From NCBI GenBank assembly GCA_019359075.1, contig JAHHIB010000047.1, positions 1 through 63,589 on the forward strand: a stretch of DNA of 63,589 nucleotides, given 5' to 3'. A program made the position numbers and the translations under genes. The notes beneath the pieces were generated by a model, which was not told where the DNA came from, ran no database searches, and worked only from the letters and a program-made list of their open reading frames with translations. This stretch comes from Kalymmatonema hyalinum WJT4-NPBG1. GTDB lineage: Bacteria > Cyanobacteriota > Cyanobacteriia > Cyanobacteriales > Nostocaceae. Each line of letters starts with the position of its first letter. The stretch's first letter is position 1. This document shows, in pieces, positions 53,479 through 62,481 of the stretch.

Positions 53479-55242
53479 TTAGTTAAGTCGTATTAATTTA
53501 CCATTGATTGTAATTGTAGCTCTAGCTTTAATGTCTATGCTCGTCTTAGCATTTAATGACATACTACCTGCTGAGTCGATGGAAATGGATTTACTTTTGT
53601 CGTCCATCTTGATCGAGTGACCGCCTTTGGTGGTAATTTCTATGCTTTTGTCACTATCATTCAAGTAAATTTTATGACCGTAAACAGTTTCTACGCGAAC
53701 ACCAGTTTTACTTGTACCTTTATCCTTTTCGACAAATTGTAAGGTATGTCCGGTACGAGTTTTAAATGTACGTAATCTTACTCTTTTGACATCTCCTTGT
53801 TGATCGATCGCATCATTCACCTTTTCTGGCGCTCCATCCATACCGTTCCAGACCCCTCCAATTATGTAAGGACGGTGTATGTCGCCGTGTTCAAAACCTA
53901 CCAATACTTCATCACGGATCTCTGGTAAACAATCGAACCCTCTATCTTTTCCCGCTCCGGGAGCGACAACTCTCGCCCAATTACTTGTATGCTCTTCGGT
54001 AAGGGTAGGAAACTGCACTTTGACTCGACCTAATCCTTTTGGGTCTTTGTTATCAGTCACAATTCCTACTAAAAATGTCTGACCGGGCTGCAAGTGTACT
54101 TGCGGTGTAATGGTTGTAAATAAATTACCACCGCGTAATCCCCGCACGCTAAAATCAGTTGTATAAGTTCTTTGAGTGAAATTGTGGCGCGTTTCGGTAA
54201 CGTAATATTTGCCGCTAAAGCGATCGCCCATTTTCTCCAGAGTCACAACCCGTCCCGGTCGAATTTTGGGATTACCTTCAGCTTTAGCATCAGCATAGAC
54301 AAATTCACCGCCGAGTTCATCGCATAAAGCCTGAGCCATGATCTCTGCTTGTTTGTCGCTAAAGGTTGGTTTATCTACCACAGTCATGATCGGAGACTGA
54401 CTATTGTTAAATTTATTACTAGTACTGCTGCCCGCCCCATTACCAGTATCAGTTATTACCTTTTCTTTCTGGGCTTTTGCAGTTCTTAATTTTTTCTTAG
54501 TGTAGTCCCAGTAACGCACTTCTACAGCGCTTACTTGTTCTGCACTGGTAATTCGGGTACTAAAGCTACTGAGATCAATTAGCCATGTCAATTTCAGAGA
54601 TTCTTGACTCTGTGGCTTGCAAAAATTGATGCGATCACCTTGAATAAAGAGTTCAAAACCAATGCGAGCAGCCCTTGATCGCAAAAACTCCATATTAGTT
54701 TGGTTTTCTTGGAATACATACTCATGGGCTTCGCCACTGGGGTCTATTTTACCAGGTTTTATACCTGCTTCTTTTGCAATTTTACGAACTATATCGCTAT
54801 CAGTTACATTCAAGAAAGAACGATTATAACGACCTCTGTGAAGACGATGGGAAATATCATAGCCGCGCACAACAATCGGTGCTTCAGATTTGTTATTAAA
54901 GTGAACCTCAATTGCTGTAATTTCGCCTTCAATCAGATATTCATCTAACTTCTTACCAAAATTTTTATCTTGGGTAGTACTTGAAGTAAAACCCAATTTG
55001 ATTTTTTTACCAACTTCAAACAGCTTTTCATGACGCCAAGGCTTATGTTCCTCATTCTCTCGCCGCGTGGGAAAATAGCTGTTATGTACTACCAGCGTAA
55101 ACATTGCTGGTAAATGAAGACTTTCTTCTATAGTAATTTGCAACAAATCTTTGATTAACTCAGGCGAAGCATTTTCCCAGCTTTGCCCTCCGCTAGAAAA
55201 TTGTATTTTGGGTTTGCATAAATAAAGACTTGTGTCGGACAT
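53479..55242 (-). CDS. VgrG-like central spike protein (Pvc8)
   Basis: The 587-residue protein has a gpD/gp27-like N-terminal hub (LYLCKPKIQFSSGGQSW, then VVRGYDISHRLHRGRYNRSF), a gp5-type OB fold (TFLVGIVTDNKDPKGLGRVK VQFP, ARVVAPGAGKDRGFDCLPEI) and a beta-helix with short repeated strands (IKMDDKSKSISIDSAGSMSL). No enzymatic C-terminal extension is present. It forms the trimeric needle on which the PAAR tip sits. Confidence 0.95.
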   Translation of the reverse strand: MSDTSLYLCKPKIQFSSGGQSWENASPELIKDLLQITIEESLHLPAMFTLVVHNSYFPTRRENEEHKPWRHEKLFEVGKKIKLGFTSSTTQDKNFGKKLDEYLIEGEITAIEVHFNNKSEAPIVVRGYDISHRLHRGRYNRSFLNVTDSDIVRKIAKEAGIKPGKIDPSGEAHEYVFQENQTNMEFLRSRAARIGFELFIQGDRINFCKPQSQESLKLTWLIDLSSFSTRITSAEQVSAVEVRYWDYTKKKLRTAKAQKEKVITDTGNGAGSSTSNKFNNSQSPIMTVVDKPTFSDKQAEIMAQALCDELGGEFVYADAKAEGNPKIRPGRVVTLEKMGDRFSGKYYVTETRHNFTQRTYTTDFSVRGLRGGNLFTTITPQVHLQPGQTFLVGIVTDNKDPKGLGRVKVQFPTLTEEHTSNWARVVAPGAGKDRGFDCLPEIRDEVLVGFEHGDIHRPYIIGGVWNGMDGAPEKVNDAIDQQGDVKRVRLRTFKTRTGHTLQFVEKDKGTSKTGVRVETVYGHKIYLNDSDKSIEITTKGGHSIKMDDKSKSISIDSAGSMSLNAKTSIDIKARATITINGKLIRLN

Positions 55243-55276
55243 AAGTAGTAACCTAGAAATATCAATATATCAGTCA

Positions 55277-55933
55277 TTAACGAGAGTTTCGTTGGCTATT
55301 TTGCTCTCTAGAAGACGATTGTCTTCCTGCTGGAGAGTTATTGTTATTCATTTGGGAACCGGGAGTAACGCGATTTTGTTCGCTAGAAGCCGATTGTCTT
55401 TCTCCAGAACGGTTATTTTGTTGATCCACGCGGGAGTCTTGCTGACGAGCTTCACCTGTAGAAGCCGATTTTTTGGTTCCAGGAAGGTTATTTGGATCTA
55501 CTTCTTCCAAGGAAATATCTACCATCGCCCTTACTGGTGTACCATCGGAAAGAAACATATTTAAATTGTAGGTTAAGCTTTGGATTACACAATAAAAATA
55601 TTCTTGATTCCAAGTAAATCTGTAAACAGGTGGACGTGTATCAGGTGCGCCATTAATAGTTTCTACACCTTGCTTGATAATATTTATGTACTTCATGACT
55701 GATTCTTTAGTCTCATAAGTATCGAATATCAATTGTTTCAGCGTAAACTTGTAAGGTTCAACACCAGAAAAGTTAATCTTAGGTAGTAAAGTAGTTCCTC
55801 TATTACCTTGATGTTTTTCCCAATTAACAGTCCTAGAGAAACTAATTTCTGTAGGATTAAACATCAATTCAATATCCTGTGCTTCACCGTTATAAGCTAT
55901 GAGTTTGGCTTTCTGTAATGACTGCCCTGCCAT
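55277..55933 (-). CDS. CIS tube/LysM-position baseplate hub protein (Pvc7-like)
   Basis: The 218-residue protein shows the CIS tube-protein N-terminal domain (KAKLIAYNGEAQDIELMFNP TEISFSRTVNWEK, SLTYNLNMFLSDGTPVRAMV DISLEEV). No LysM domain follows; instead there is an Asn/Gln/Ser/Arg-rich disordered tail of 65 residues. Relatives such as Pvc7/Afp7 carry a C-terminal LysM, so this one is shorter. It is encoded just before the spike gene in the transcription direction, as in other CIS loci. Confidence 0.85.
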   Translation of the reverse strand: MAGQSLQKAKLIAYNGEAQDIELMFNPTEISFSRTVNWEKHQGNRGTTLLPKINFSGVEPYKFTLKQLIFDTYETKESVMKYINIIKQGVETINGAPDTRPPVYRFTWNQEYFYCVIQSLTYNLNMFLSDGTPVRAMVDISLEEVDPNNLPGTKKSASTGEARQQDSRVDQQNNRSGERQSASSEQNRVTPGSQMNNNNSPAGRQSSSREQNSQRNSR

Positions 55934-55963
55934 TTGATTATTTCTCCTTTTGAAAAACTAAAT

Positions 55964-58900
55964 TTACCAAGGTAAGCGACCTGAATAGACGCCATAACGT
56001 TCTCGTTCAATTTCCAACCTTTGTCGCAATCTGCTGTAAATTTCTCGCGCCAGAACTTCAAGGTTTGCATCATCATCTTTTTTAGAAGAAGAGGAGGGCC
56101 TTTGTATCGTCTCAGTTATCGGTTGTATATTTGTATTTATATCGGTATTTACTTCTCCCCCATCAGCAAAACCTTTAGGTTCTAGGTGTTTGGCAAAGAC
56201 TTTTGGCGATTCTGATGGCACTTTTGAAGCATGAGATGTAAACTGAGAAAATTCAGAATGTCGATTAGATTTTACACTACCAAAGTTAAAGTCCGTGACA
56301 TCACCACTGGCATTCAGTAATTCTTCAACACTCGACCATTGAGAGGGTGTGTCAGTAGAGGGAGGATTTTTTTGTCGAAAAATCAAAGAAGGTGATGAGT
56401 AATGAGAGGGTTCACCGACATTAGTTGTTTTGCTTACATTGGTATTAAGTTCTGGAGAACTGAGTATTGAACGCCTCTCCTTCCCAATGGACAATCCCAA
56501 AGACGAAGAAATCAGCGAATTAGATACTTGAGATGAGATATTATCAGAGTTTTTTGGTTGTAACGAAGTGTCTTGCAAAGAATCGACTTTAGTCGGAGAC
56601 TCAACAGAAGTTGTCTCTTTTTGCTCCTTGGGATTGGATGTCTCTGAACGAGTAAGGATTGTATCGTTCGCTGTACCACCAGTGTTGATATGCTGTAGTA
56701 AATTGAGATTTTTCTGTGCATCCCTAGCATTGATGACAAACTCCCCAGGTGTAAGCATCGCAGGTACAGTATCAGAGGGTGCTATCGGCTGGTTGGTGTT
56801 AACGTAGGTAGTTGTTACATGTCCACCTGTAGCAAAACCCTGAGGTGCTGGCTTGTCGAGGTCAATTTTTGTTCCGGCTTCTCTGGGTGAGGAGTTTTCG
56901 TTGTTTTGTGCAGGAGTAGGGCTTTCTAGGGTATTTGAAGTATTAATTTTTGTTGTAGATCCAGTATTGATAACACCAAATGGTATATCCGAGACTACTT
57001 GTTGTTCATTGTTAACAAGGCTGGATACATTAGGTGTTTCCGCAATATTAGGTGTTGTCGCTGCTGAGGGGAAAGCTGTATTTTTTAGTACCTCAGAATT
57101 ACTCTCTTCTACAATCTTAGAAGTGGGTGTTGACAGCAGTTGTGTTTCTGTTGAGGAAGCAGTGTATGGGGAAGCTTCAGGATTGGAACCTGGCTGTGGT
57201 TGTGTACTTTTTGCAACTTCAGCAGCGATGACATCAGAAGTTGCAGGTGATGTGAGTGGTGCTAAGTTGGGGATACTTTCTCTAGACTCATTTGGGGTGA
57301 GATTTGGATTGATATTGTTTTGCGGCAGTGTCGGTGTATCTTCAGAAGTTGCAGGTGATGTGAGTGGCGCTAAGTTGAGGATACTTTCTCTAGACTCATT
57401 TGGGGTGAGATTTGGATTGATATTGTTTTGCGGCAGTGTCGGTGTATCTTCAGAAGTTGCAGGTGATGTGAGTGGCGCTAAGTTGAGGATACTTTCTCTA
57501 GACTCAGTTGGGGTGAGATTTGAATTGATATTGTTTTGCGGCAGTGTCGATGTATCTTCAGAAGTTGCAGGTGATGTGAGTGGCGCTAAGTTGAGGATAC
57601 TTTCTCTAGACTCAGTTGGGGTGAGATTTGAATTGATATTGTTTTGCGGCAGTGTCGGTGTATCTTCAATACTAGGCGAAGAGGGTACTGATAATAAAAG
57701 TGCATTTTCTCCCTGTGGGAGCATTGCATCATCAAAGACAGCATCGCTTCTGGTGCTGCTTGATATTAAGTCCGGTGCATTAGCTTTAGCTATACTTGTC
57801 TCGATTCCACCCGTATGCGATTCTCGTGCTGCTTGTAGTGGAGGGCTTGAAGTTTGCGGCTCCTTTCCTTGTGGTATTTGAGAGGTTGGGGAGCCAGTGT
57901 TGTGTTGAGGCGACTGGGGTGGTAAGGTGCTTTGATGATCAGGTGTAGTATTGTCGAATGTGATGTCGTCGTGTGGCGATCGCACAATGCTTTCCGAAAC
58001 CTGGGGATCATGAACCGTTGTTAGTAACTCAGCATTGGGCAAAGTAGATGGTGAAGGAATTAGTTGCTCTTCATCATTGGCAAGATTGCTTACCAAAATA
58101 GGTTGTTCTTCAAGATTGGGTAATGTGGGTACTACCGGAATAGGCGTACTGGCGACAGAATCACTATCACTTGTAGTACTACTGGCTGAATCCCTATGCT
58201 GTTGTACTGATGGGGAATTATCGTTAAATATGTGGATTTGAGATTCAGCATCAAAAGGTTCATCTGCCGTTAATAATCTATCTTCATTAAGATTGATGCG
58301 AATGTTACTTTCATCAAATAATTGCTCAACTTTATTGTTAGCAGGTAATTTTACTGATTGCTTATTTCGCGTTTTAGATGGAGATTTTGTTTTTGATTTT
58401 GCTTGAGATGGGGATTTAGAAGATTTCGATTTCGATTTGCTTTTTAATTTTGCTTGAGTTTTATTTTGTTCTTTAGATTTAGGTTTTTCTTGAATATTCA
58501 GTTCCAGTTCAATCTCACTACTTGTATGACTATCAATTCTACTGGGTAATATATCTGCCATACTACCTTTGTCCTCCTGTTGAGGAGCCACCCCCGTGGG
58601 GAAGTCTCCTCCGTTGTAGACGCCATCTCGGCGGCTAAGAGCAAGGTGGGGAGTGGCGTGCGGCTGGAGTGGTAGCGTTTCCCCAATATTAGGCGGCATA
58701 GGGACTATAGACGCACTTTTTGCTTCGCTTGTGGTATTGTCAAATGTGATGTCGTGTGGCCATCGCTCAACGCTTTCCGAAACCTGCGGATTGTTAACGG
58801 TTGTTAGTAACTCACCACTGGGCAAAGTAGATGATAAAGGAATTACTTGCCCTTCATCATTGGCAAGGTTGCTTACCAAAATAGGTTGTTCTTCATTGGG

Positions 58901-59692
58901 CAATGTGGGTACAGCTGCTATCGTCTCCCTGGCGACATCGCTATCACTGGTAGTGCTGCCTAAATCCCTATGGTGTTGTAGTGATGGGGAATTATCGTTA
59001 AATGTGTGAATTTCCGATTCAGCACGAAAAGCTTTATCTGCCGTTAATAATCCATCTTGAGCAAGATTAATGTGAGTGTTACTTTCATCAAATAATTGCT
59101 CAACTTTATTGTTAGCAGGTGATTTTACTGATTGCTTATTTGTCGATTTAGATTGAGATTGGTGTTGAGACTTCGATAAAGATTGGGTTTTTGATTTGGC
59201 TGGAGATAGGGATTTAGTAGATTTCGTAGATGGAGATTTAGTTTTTGATTTGGCTTGACTTTTATTTTGTTTAAATTTAGAAATTTCTTGAATATTCCGT
59301 TCATTTTCATTATTAATATTACTATTAATTGTCTTAGGTAAGATATCTGGAGTACTACCTTTTATTTCTTCATCTGTATTATCAAAATTACTGTGTTTCT
59401 CCAAACTTGAATGAATTTCAAATTCAATTGATGCTGACTCAGCATCAAAATTATGATTCTCCCAAGTATCCGATTCTATTAATGGTTCTAGAAATGGTTT
59501 AGGTCTTTTAGATAATAAAATTTTAGAGTAATTAACTAATGGGGATCGCGTTGCTATCTTCCTGATCAAACCGTTTTGCCCATCCAGGAGGTTAGACTCT
59601 TTTTTCAATAAAAGTCTGTTAGGCTCGCACAAAGGCGCTCTTGCCCCAAGGGGAGGGGCTTTTGTTCCCAGTAAAGGTTGAATGATTTGCAT
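55964..59692 (-). CDS. Long disordered repeat protein with PGEFV motif, CIS operon
   Basis: The 1242-residue protein starts MQIIQPLLGTKAPPLGARAP and is mostly low-complexity Ser/Thr/Pro/Asn. Two large segments (from NNKVEQLFDESN, residues about 195-330 and 430-560) are internal duplicates, and four 36-residue repeats follow. Ordered islands include KIDLDKPAPQGFATGGHV with DTVPAMLTPGEFVINARDAQ, a motif seen at the C-termini of tape-measure-like phage proteins. The end (LAREIYSRLRQRLEIERERY GVYSGRLPW) is a conserved CIS motif also echoed in the small gene at 60231. It may be a tape-measure or scaffold component; the true role is unknown. Confidence 0.75.
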   Translation of the reverse strand: MQIIQPLLGTKAPPLGARAPLCEPNRLLLKKESNLLDGQNGLIRKIATRSPLVNYSKILLSKRPKPFLEPLIESDTWENHNFDAESASIEFEIHSSLEKHSNFDNTDEEIKGSTPDILPKTINSNINNENERNIQEISKFKQNKSQAKSKTKSPSTKSTKSLSPAKSKTQSLSKSQHQSQSKSTNKQSVKSPANNKVEQLFDESNTHINLAQDGLLTADKAFRAESEIHTFNDNSPSLQHHRDLGSTTSDSDVARETIAAVPTLPNEEQPILVSNLANDEGQVIPLSSTLPSGELLTTVNNPQVSESVERWPHDITFDNTTSEAKSASIVPMPPNIGETLPLQPHATPHLALSRRDGVYNGGDFPTGVAPQQEDKGSMADILPSRIDSHTSSEIELELNIQEKPKSKEQNKTQAKLKSKSKSKSSKSPSQAKSKTKSPSKTRNKQSVKLPANNKVEQLFDESNIRINLNEDRLLTADEPFDAESQIHIFNDNSPSVQQHRDSASSTTSDSDSVASTPIPVVPTLPNLEEQPILVSNLANDEEQLIPSPSTLPNAELLTTVHDPQVSESIVRSPHDDITFDNTTPDHQSTLPPQSPQHNTGSPTSQIPQGKEPQTSSPPLQAARESHTGGIETSIAKANAPDLISSSTRSDAVFDDAMLPQGENALLLSVPSSPSIEDTPTLPQNNINSNLTPTESRESILNLAPLTSPATSEDTSTLPQNNINSNLTPTESRESILNLAPLTSPATSEDTPTLPQNNINPNLTPNESRESILNLAPLTSPATSEDTPTLPQNNINPNLTPNESRESIPNLAPLTSPATSDVIAAEVAKSTQPQPGSNPEASPYTASSTETQLLSTPTSKIVEESNSEVLKNTAFPSAATTPNIAETPNVSSLVNNEQQVVSDIPFGVINTGSTTKINTSNTLESPTPAQNNENSSPREAGTKIDLDKPAPQGFATGGHVTTTYVNTNQPIAPSDTVPAMLTPGEFVINARDAQKNLNLLQHINTGGTANDTILTRSETSNPKEQKETTSVESPTKVDSLQDTSLQPKNSDNISSQVSNSLISSSLGLSIGKERRSILSSPELNTNVSKTTNVGEPSHYSSPSLIFRQKNPPSTDTPSQWSSVEELLNASGDVTDFNFGSVKSNRHSEFSQFTSHASKVPSESPKVFAKHLEPKGFADGGEVNTDINTNIQPITETIQRPSSSSKKDDDANLEVLAREIYSRLRQRLEIERERYGVYSGRLPW
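57234..57665 (-). repeat. Four tandem 108-bp repeats in the disordered CIS protein
   Basis: Four direct copies of a 108-bp unit encode 36 residues each (core ESRESILNLAPLTSPATSED and TLPQNNIN.NLTP). The spacing of 108 bp was checked between the first two copies (57234 and 57342). Copies are nearly identical, indicating recent expansion. Confidence 0.93.
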
Positions 59693-59712
59693 AGTTATGG
59701 TGGAATAGCAAA

Positions 59713-60240
59713 TTACTTAGACTCAAAGAATCCCGACTTCATCCTTTTTGTGGTATTACCTCCTCCTTTATCTTTTCCTACTTGTAAGCCTTCATAAGCC
59801 AGAGTTAATTCTTCAATGCCAACTGCATTTCCATCGGCTTGCAGCGTAGGTGTTTTCCATGCTATTGGAATCGCACCAATCAAAGTCCAACTCATCATTG
59901 TTTCGCCAGCTTGATTGAAGACAAGAATATTGACATTGCGTCGAGATGTTGCACCGTTCTCACTAAATACTTGATTAATCCAGTTCCAAAAACCTGAGTG
60001 ATCTGTAACTCCACGTTTGAGAGTTACGTCCCCAAACTCTGCATGACCCAAGAAAACACGTTGCTGGTCGTTAACGCCTCCTTCGTGGAAGACATTTTTC
60101 TTGATTTGAACACTTAATCCTGTACACTCAGTAAAAGATGCAGCAATAGATTTATCTATCTCTACATAAAAACGATTGCTAGTAACGTAGTTTAGTTCAT
60201 GGGCAATGCTGCTATTACCGTTAGAAGCCACTACAACCAC
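59713..60240 (-). CDS. CIS tube-like protein (gp19 family), copy 3
   Basis: The 175-residue protein has the T4 gp19 pattern: VTSNRFYVEIDKSIAASFTE CTGLSVQIKKNVFHEGG, then DVTLKRGVTDHSGFWNWIN and GIEELTLAYEGLQ. It carries a charged C-terminal extension absent from the two other tube proteins. Its location in the baseplate block suggests the initiating, baseplate-proximal ring rather than the main tube. Its ATG overlaps the 3' end of the small upstream gene. Confidence 0.92.
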   Translation of the reverse strand: MVVVASNGNSSIAHELNYVTSNRFYVEIDKSIAASFTECTGLSVQIKKNVFHEGGVNDQQRVFLGHAEFGDVTLKRGVTDHSGFWNWINQVFSENGATSRRNVNILVFNQAGETMMSWTLIGAIPIAWKTPTLQADGNAVGIEELTLAYEGLQVGKDKGGGNTTKRMKSGFFESK

Positions 60241-60476
60241 CTCTCAGTACCATAGTTATTTACCCTCTCACGCTGATATCGCAGGTCTTCTTGTAACAAC
60301 TCATACACACGTTCTGTGAGCTTGTTTATTAACAATGAGTCGTTGAGGTACTTATGTGCTTCTTGAGCAGCTGTGCTGGCATCAGCTGCCGCTGAAACAT
60401 CGGCGTATCCGGCAGTACCACCAACGTCTCCTATGGGCGCTAAAAAAGTTTCTTTGCCTGTCTTGTCCATAACCAA
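60231..60476 (-). CDS. Small conserved CIS protein, function unknown
   Basis: The 81-residue protein has an Ala/Asp-rich middle and a C-terminal helix LTERVYELLQEDLRYQRERV NNYG, resembling the end of the 1242-residue protein (EIYSRLRQRLEIERERYG). Small genes with this C-terminal motif often accompany tube genes in CIS loci. It is the first gene of the right CIS block and overlaps the tube-like gene by 10 bp. I do not know its function. Confidence 0.65.
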   Translation of the reverse strand: MVMDKTGKETFLAPIGDVGGTAGYADVSAAADASTAAQEAHKYLNDSLLINKLTERVYELLQEDLRYQRERVNNYGTERWL

Positions 60477-60837
60477 AAAATCTGTCCTAACATTAAGGCT
60501 AAAGGTACTGCATCAGAATCAGAACTAGCCAAAAGTCGAACTTACTTTCCGCAGCCTTTATTTATTAGACCTTTGATCAATTGTTTTATCAATGCGATCT
60601 ACTTAGCCTATTGGTTTTCCACATTAACGAATGCGGTGTCATAAAAGAGAGGAGAAATTATCGCACGTTAGAGATTCGACCCTCACAGCATCCGTTGTTA
60701 CTAGTGCGCCATACAGTTATTAGATTTGTAAAGCAGGCGAAAAACTCCCTCTCTACTTGCACATAGGAGTTGGGGAATTATTAAGTTGTATATGGCAAAA
60801 TTGAAGAGAATTCATATTGTTATTGGTTAAATCAGTA
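60477..60837. other. Divergent region between CIS block 2 and the MORN kinase
   Basis: About 360 bp with no supported gene. It must hold the promoter of the second CIS block (minus) and of the kinase (plus). I see no convincing operator or hairpin. A 61-codon frame at 60581 has no family look. Confidence 0.4.
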
Positions 60838-62481
60838 ATGCTCGTCGGTCAAATTCTCCGCCAGCGCTATAAAATTGTCAGACTCTTAGGAAGCGGTAGC
60901 TTTGGAGTTACCTATTTAGCTGAAGATTTAGATTTACCCGATCATCCTGTGTGTGTTGTAAAAAACCTCAAGCAAAACCAAAACCCAGAATATTTACAAC
61001 TTGCCCGAGGGTTATTTGACAGGGAAGCAAAGGTTTTATATCACTTAGGCAATGAGTGCAGTCAAATTCCCAGACTTTTCGCCCACTTTGAAGAAAACAG
61101 CGAATTTTATCTAGTACAGCAATTTATAGATGGGCACGATTTGAGTGAGGAAATTTTTCCTGGCAAGAAGTGGAGTGAAGCTCAAGTAATACAACTGTTA
61201 CAGGAAGTTTTAGAACTTCTTACATTTATTCACAATAAGAATATCATTCACCGAGACATTAAGCCACAAAACTTAATGCGTCGCAAGACAGACGGCAAGA
61301 TAGTGTTGATAGACTTTGGCGCTGTCAAGCAAATTAGCGGATTAGTAGTCAATGCTCAAGGGCAAACAAACGTCTCCATTATTGTTGGTACTTCTGGCTA
61401 TATGCCCAGCGAACAATTAAATGGGTTTCCCAAGTTAAGCAGCGATGTTTATGCAGTGGGGATGCTGGGGATTTATGCTTTAACTGGGATCAAACCTCAG
61501 GAATTGCCAAGAGACAGTGGCAGTTGTGAAGTCTTTTGGCGAAATTTGGCTTTGGTTAGCCCTAGACTGGCAAATGTGTTAGATAAAATGGTGCGTTATC
61601 ACTTCAATGAACGTTATCAAACAGCATCCGAGGCGTTGCAAGCGCTAACACCACTATCGCGATCAACCTTCATATCGCCATCACCGCCATCACCACCACA
61701 GTCATTACTAACCTCCATACTACAACAAGTGGGAGCGAACCAGAAAGTTTTAATTGGTGCTGGAGTCGGGGCAGGAGTGCTACTTGGAGTGGGATTGCTA
61801 TTTTTGAGTTTTTGGAGACAACCCACACCTGATTCGGGACAAGCTACATATGATTCGGGACAAGTCAAACCTGGTTCGATACAACCCACACCTGATTCGG
61901 GACAAACTACAGATGATTCGGGGCAAGTCAAACCTGATGCGACACAACCCACACCTGATTCGGGACAAACTACATATGATTCGGGACAAGTCAAACCTGA
62001 TTCGATACAACCCACACTTGCTGATGTGCAATCGGCTTGCCCGGATATACCTCTACCACCTCTACCACCTCTACCACCTCTACTACCTCTACCACCTCTA
62101 CCACCTCTACCTAGTAAACCCGACTGGGAAAATAACCAAAACAAATATTACGGTTTTGCAAAATATAACCCAACGACAGGTAGAGGAATCATGATCTATC
62201 CCGATCGTAACGGTGAATATGTTCGGTATGATGGGGAAGTAAAAAATGATAAGTTGAGCGGTTGTGGAATTTTGACATATGCCAATAAATCCCGCTACAT
62301 AGGTCAGTTTGAGAATCATACTCTTCAAGGCAAAGGTATATATATTGATAACAAAGGTTGTGTATATATAGGGTTATTTAAAAAGCACTTTGAAGGTCCA
62401 GGTACGTGGATATCTAAAGACGGCAAACGCTGGAGAAGTAGGGACGGAAAAGTGAATAATAATACTTTTAGTTGCGAGTGA
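60838..62481 (+). CDS. Ser/Thr kinase with repeat linker and C-terminal MORN repeats
   Basis: The ATG at 60838 gives MLVGQILRQRYKIVRLLGSG SFG; a TTG upstream at 60817 is in frame. Kinase features are Lys42 (VVKNLK), HRDIKPQN at 138-145 and DFG at 159-161, with the GTSGYMPSEQ activation segment common in cyanobacterial PknB-like kinases. After a transmembrane helix (VLIGAGVGAGVLLGVGLLFL) come three 21-residue repeats (PTPDSGQTTYDSGQVKPDSI Q), a PPLPPL run and three to four MORN motifs (GRGIMIYPD, YDGEVKNDKLSGCGILTYAN, YIGQFENHTLQGKGIYID). MORN repeats usually bind lipids or shape membranes, here presumably on the far side of the membrane. It is divergent from the CIS block. Confidence 0.92.
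   Translation: MLVGQILRQRYKIVRLLGSGSFGVTYLAEDLDLPDHPVCVVKNLKQNQNPEYLQLARGLFDREAKVLYHLGNECSQIPRLFAHFEENSEFYLVQQFIDGHDLSEEIFPGKKWSEAQVIQLLQEVLELLTFIHNKNIIHRDIKPQNLMRRKTDGKIVLIDFGAVKQISGLVVNAQGQTNVSIIVGTSGYMPSEQLNGFPKLSSDVYAVGMLGIYALTGIKPQELPRDSGSCEVFWRNLALVSPRLANVLDKMVRYHFNERYQTASEALQALTPLSRSTFISPSPPSPPQSLLTSILQQVGANQKVLIGAGVGAGVLLGVGLLFLSFWRQPTPDSGQATYDSGQVKPGSIQPTPDSGQTTDDSGQVKPDATQPTPDSGQTTYDSGQVKPDSIQPTLADVQSACPDIPLPPLPPLPPLLPLPPLPPLPSKPDWENNQNKYYGFAKYNPTTGRGIMIYPDRNGEYVRYDGEVKNDKLSGCGILTYANKSRYIGQFENHTLQGKGIYIDNKGCVYIGLFKKHFEGPGTWISKDGKRWRSRDGKVNNNTFSCE
61822..62010 (+). repeat. Three tandem 63-bp repeats in the MORN kinase
   Basis: Three copies of a 63-bp unit encode PTPDSGQTTYDSGQVKPDSIQ-like 21-residue repeats between the membrane helix and the Pro-rich segment. 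Confidence 0.92.

Noticed and set aside
56853-57881. Plus-strand 342-codon Val/Gly/Ser frame
   Set aside because: Antisense of the 108-bp repeats and disordered region of the CIS protein.
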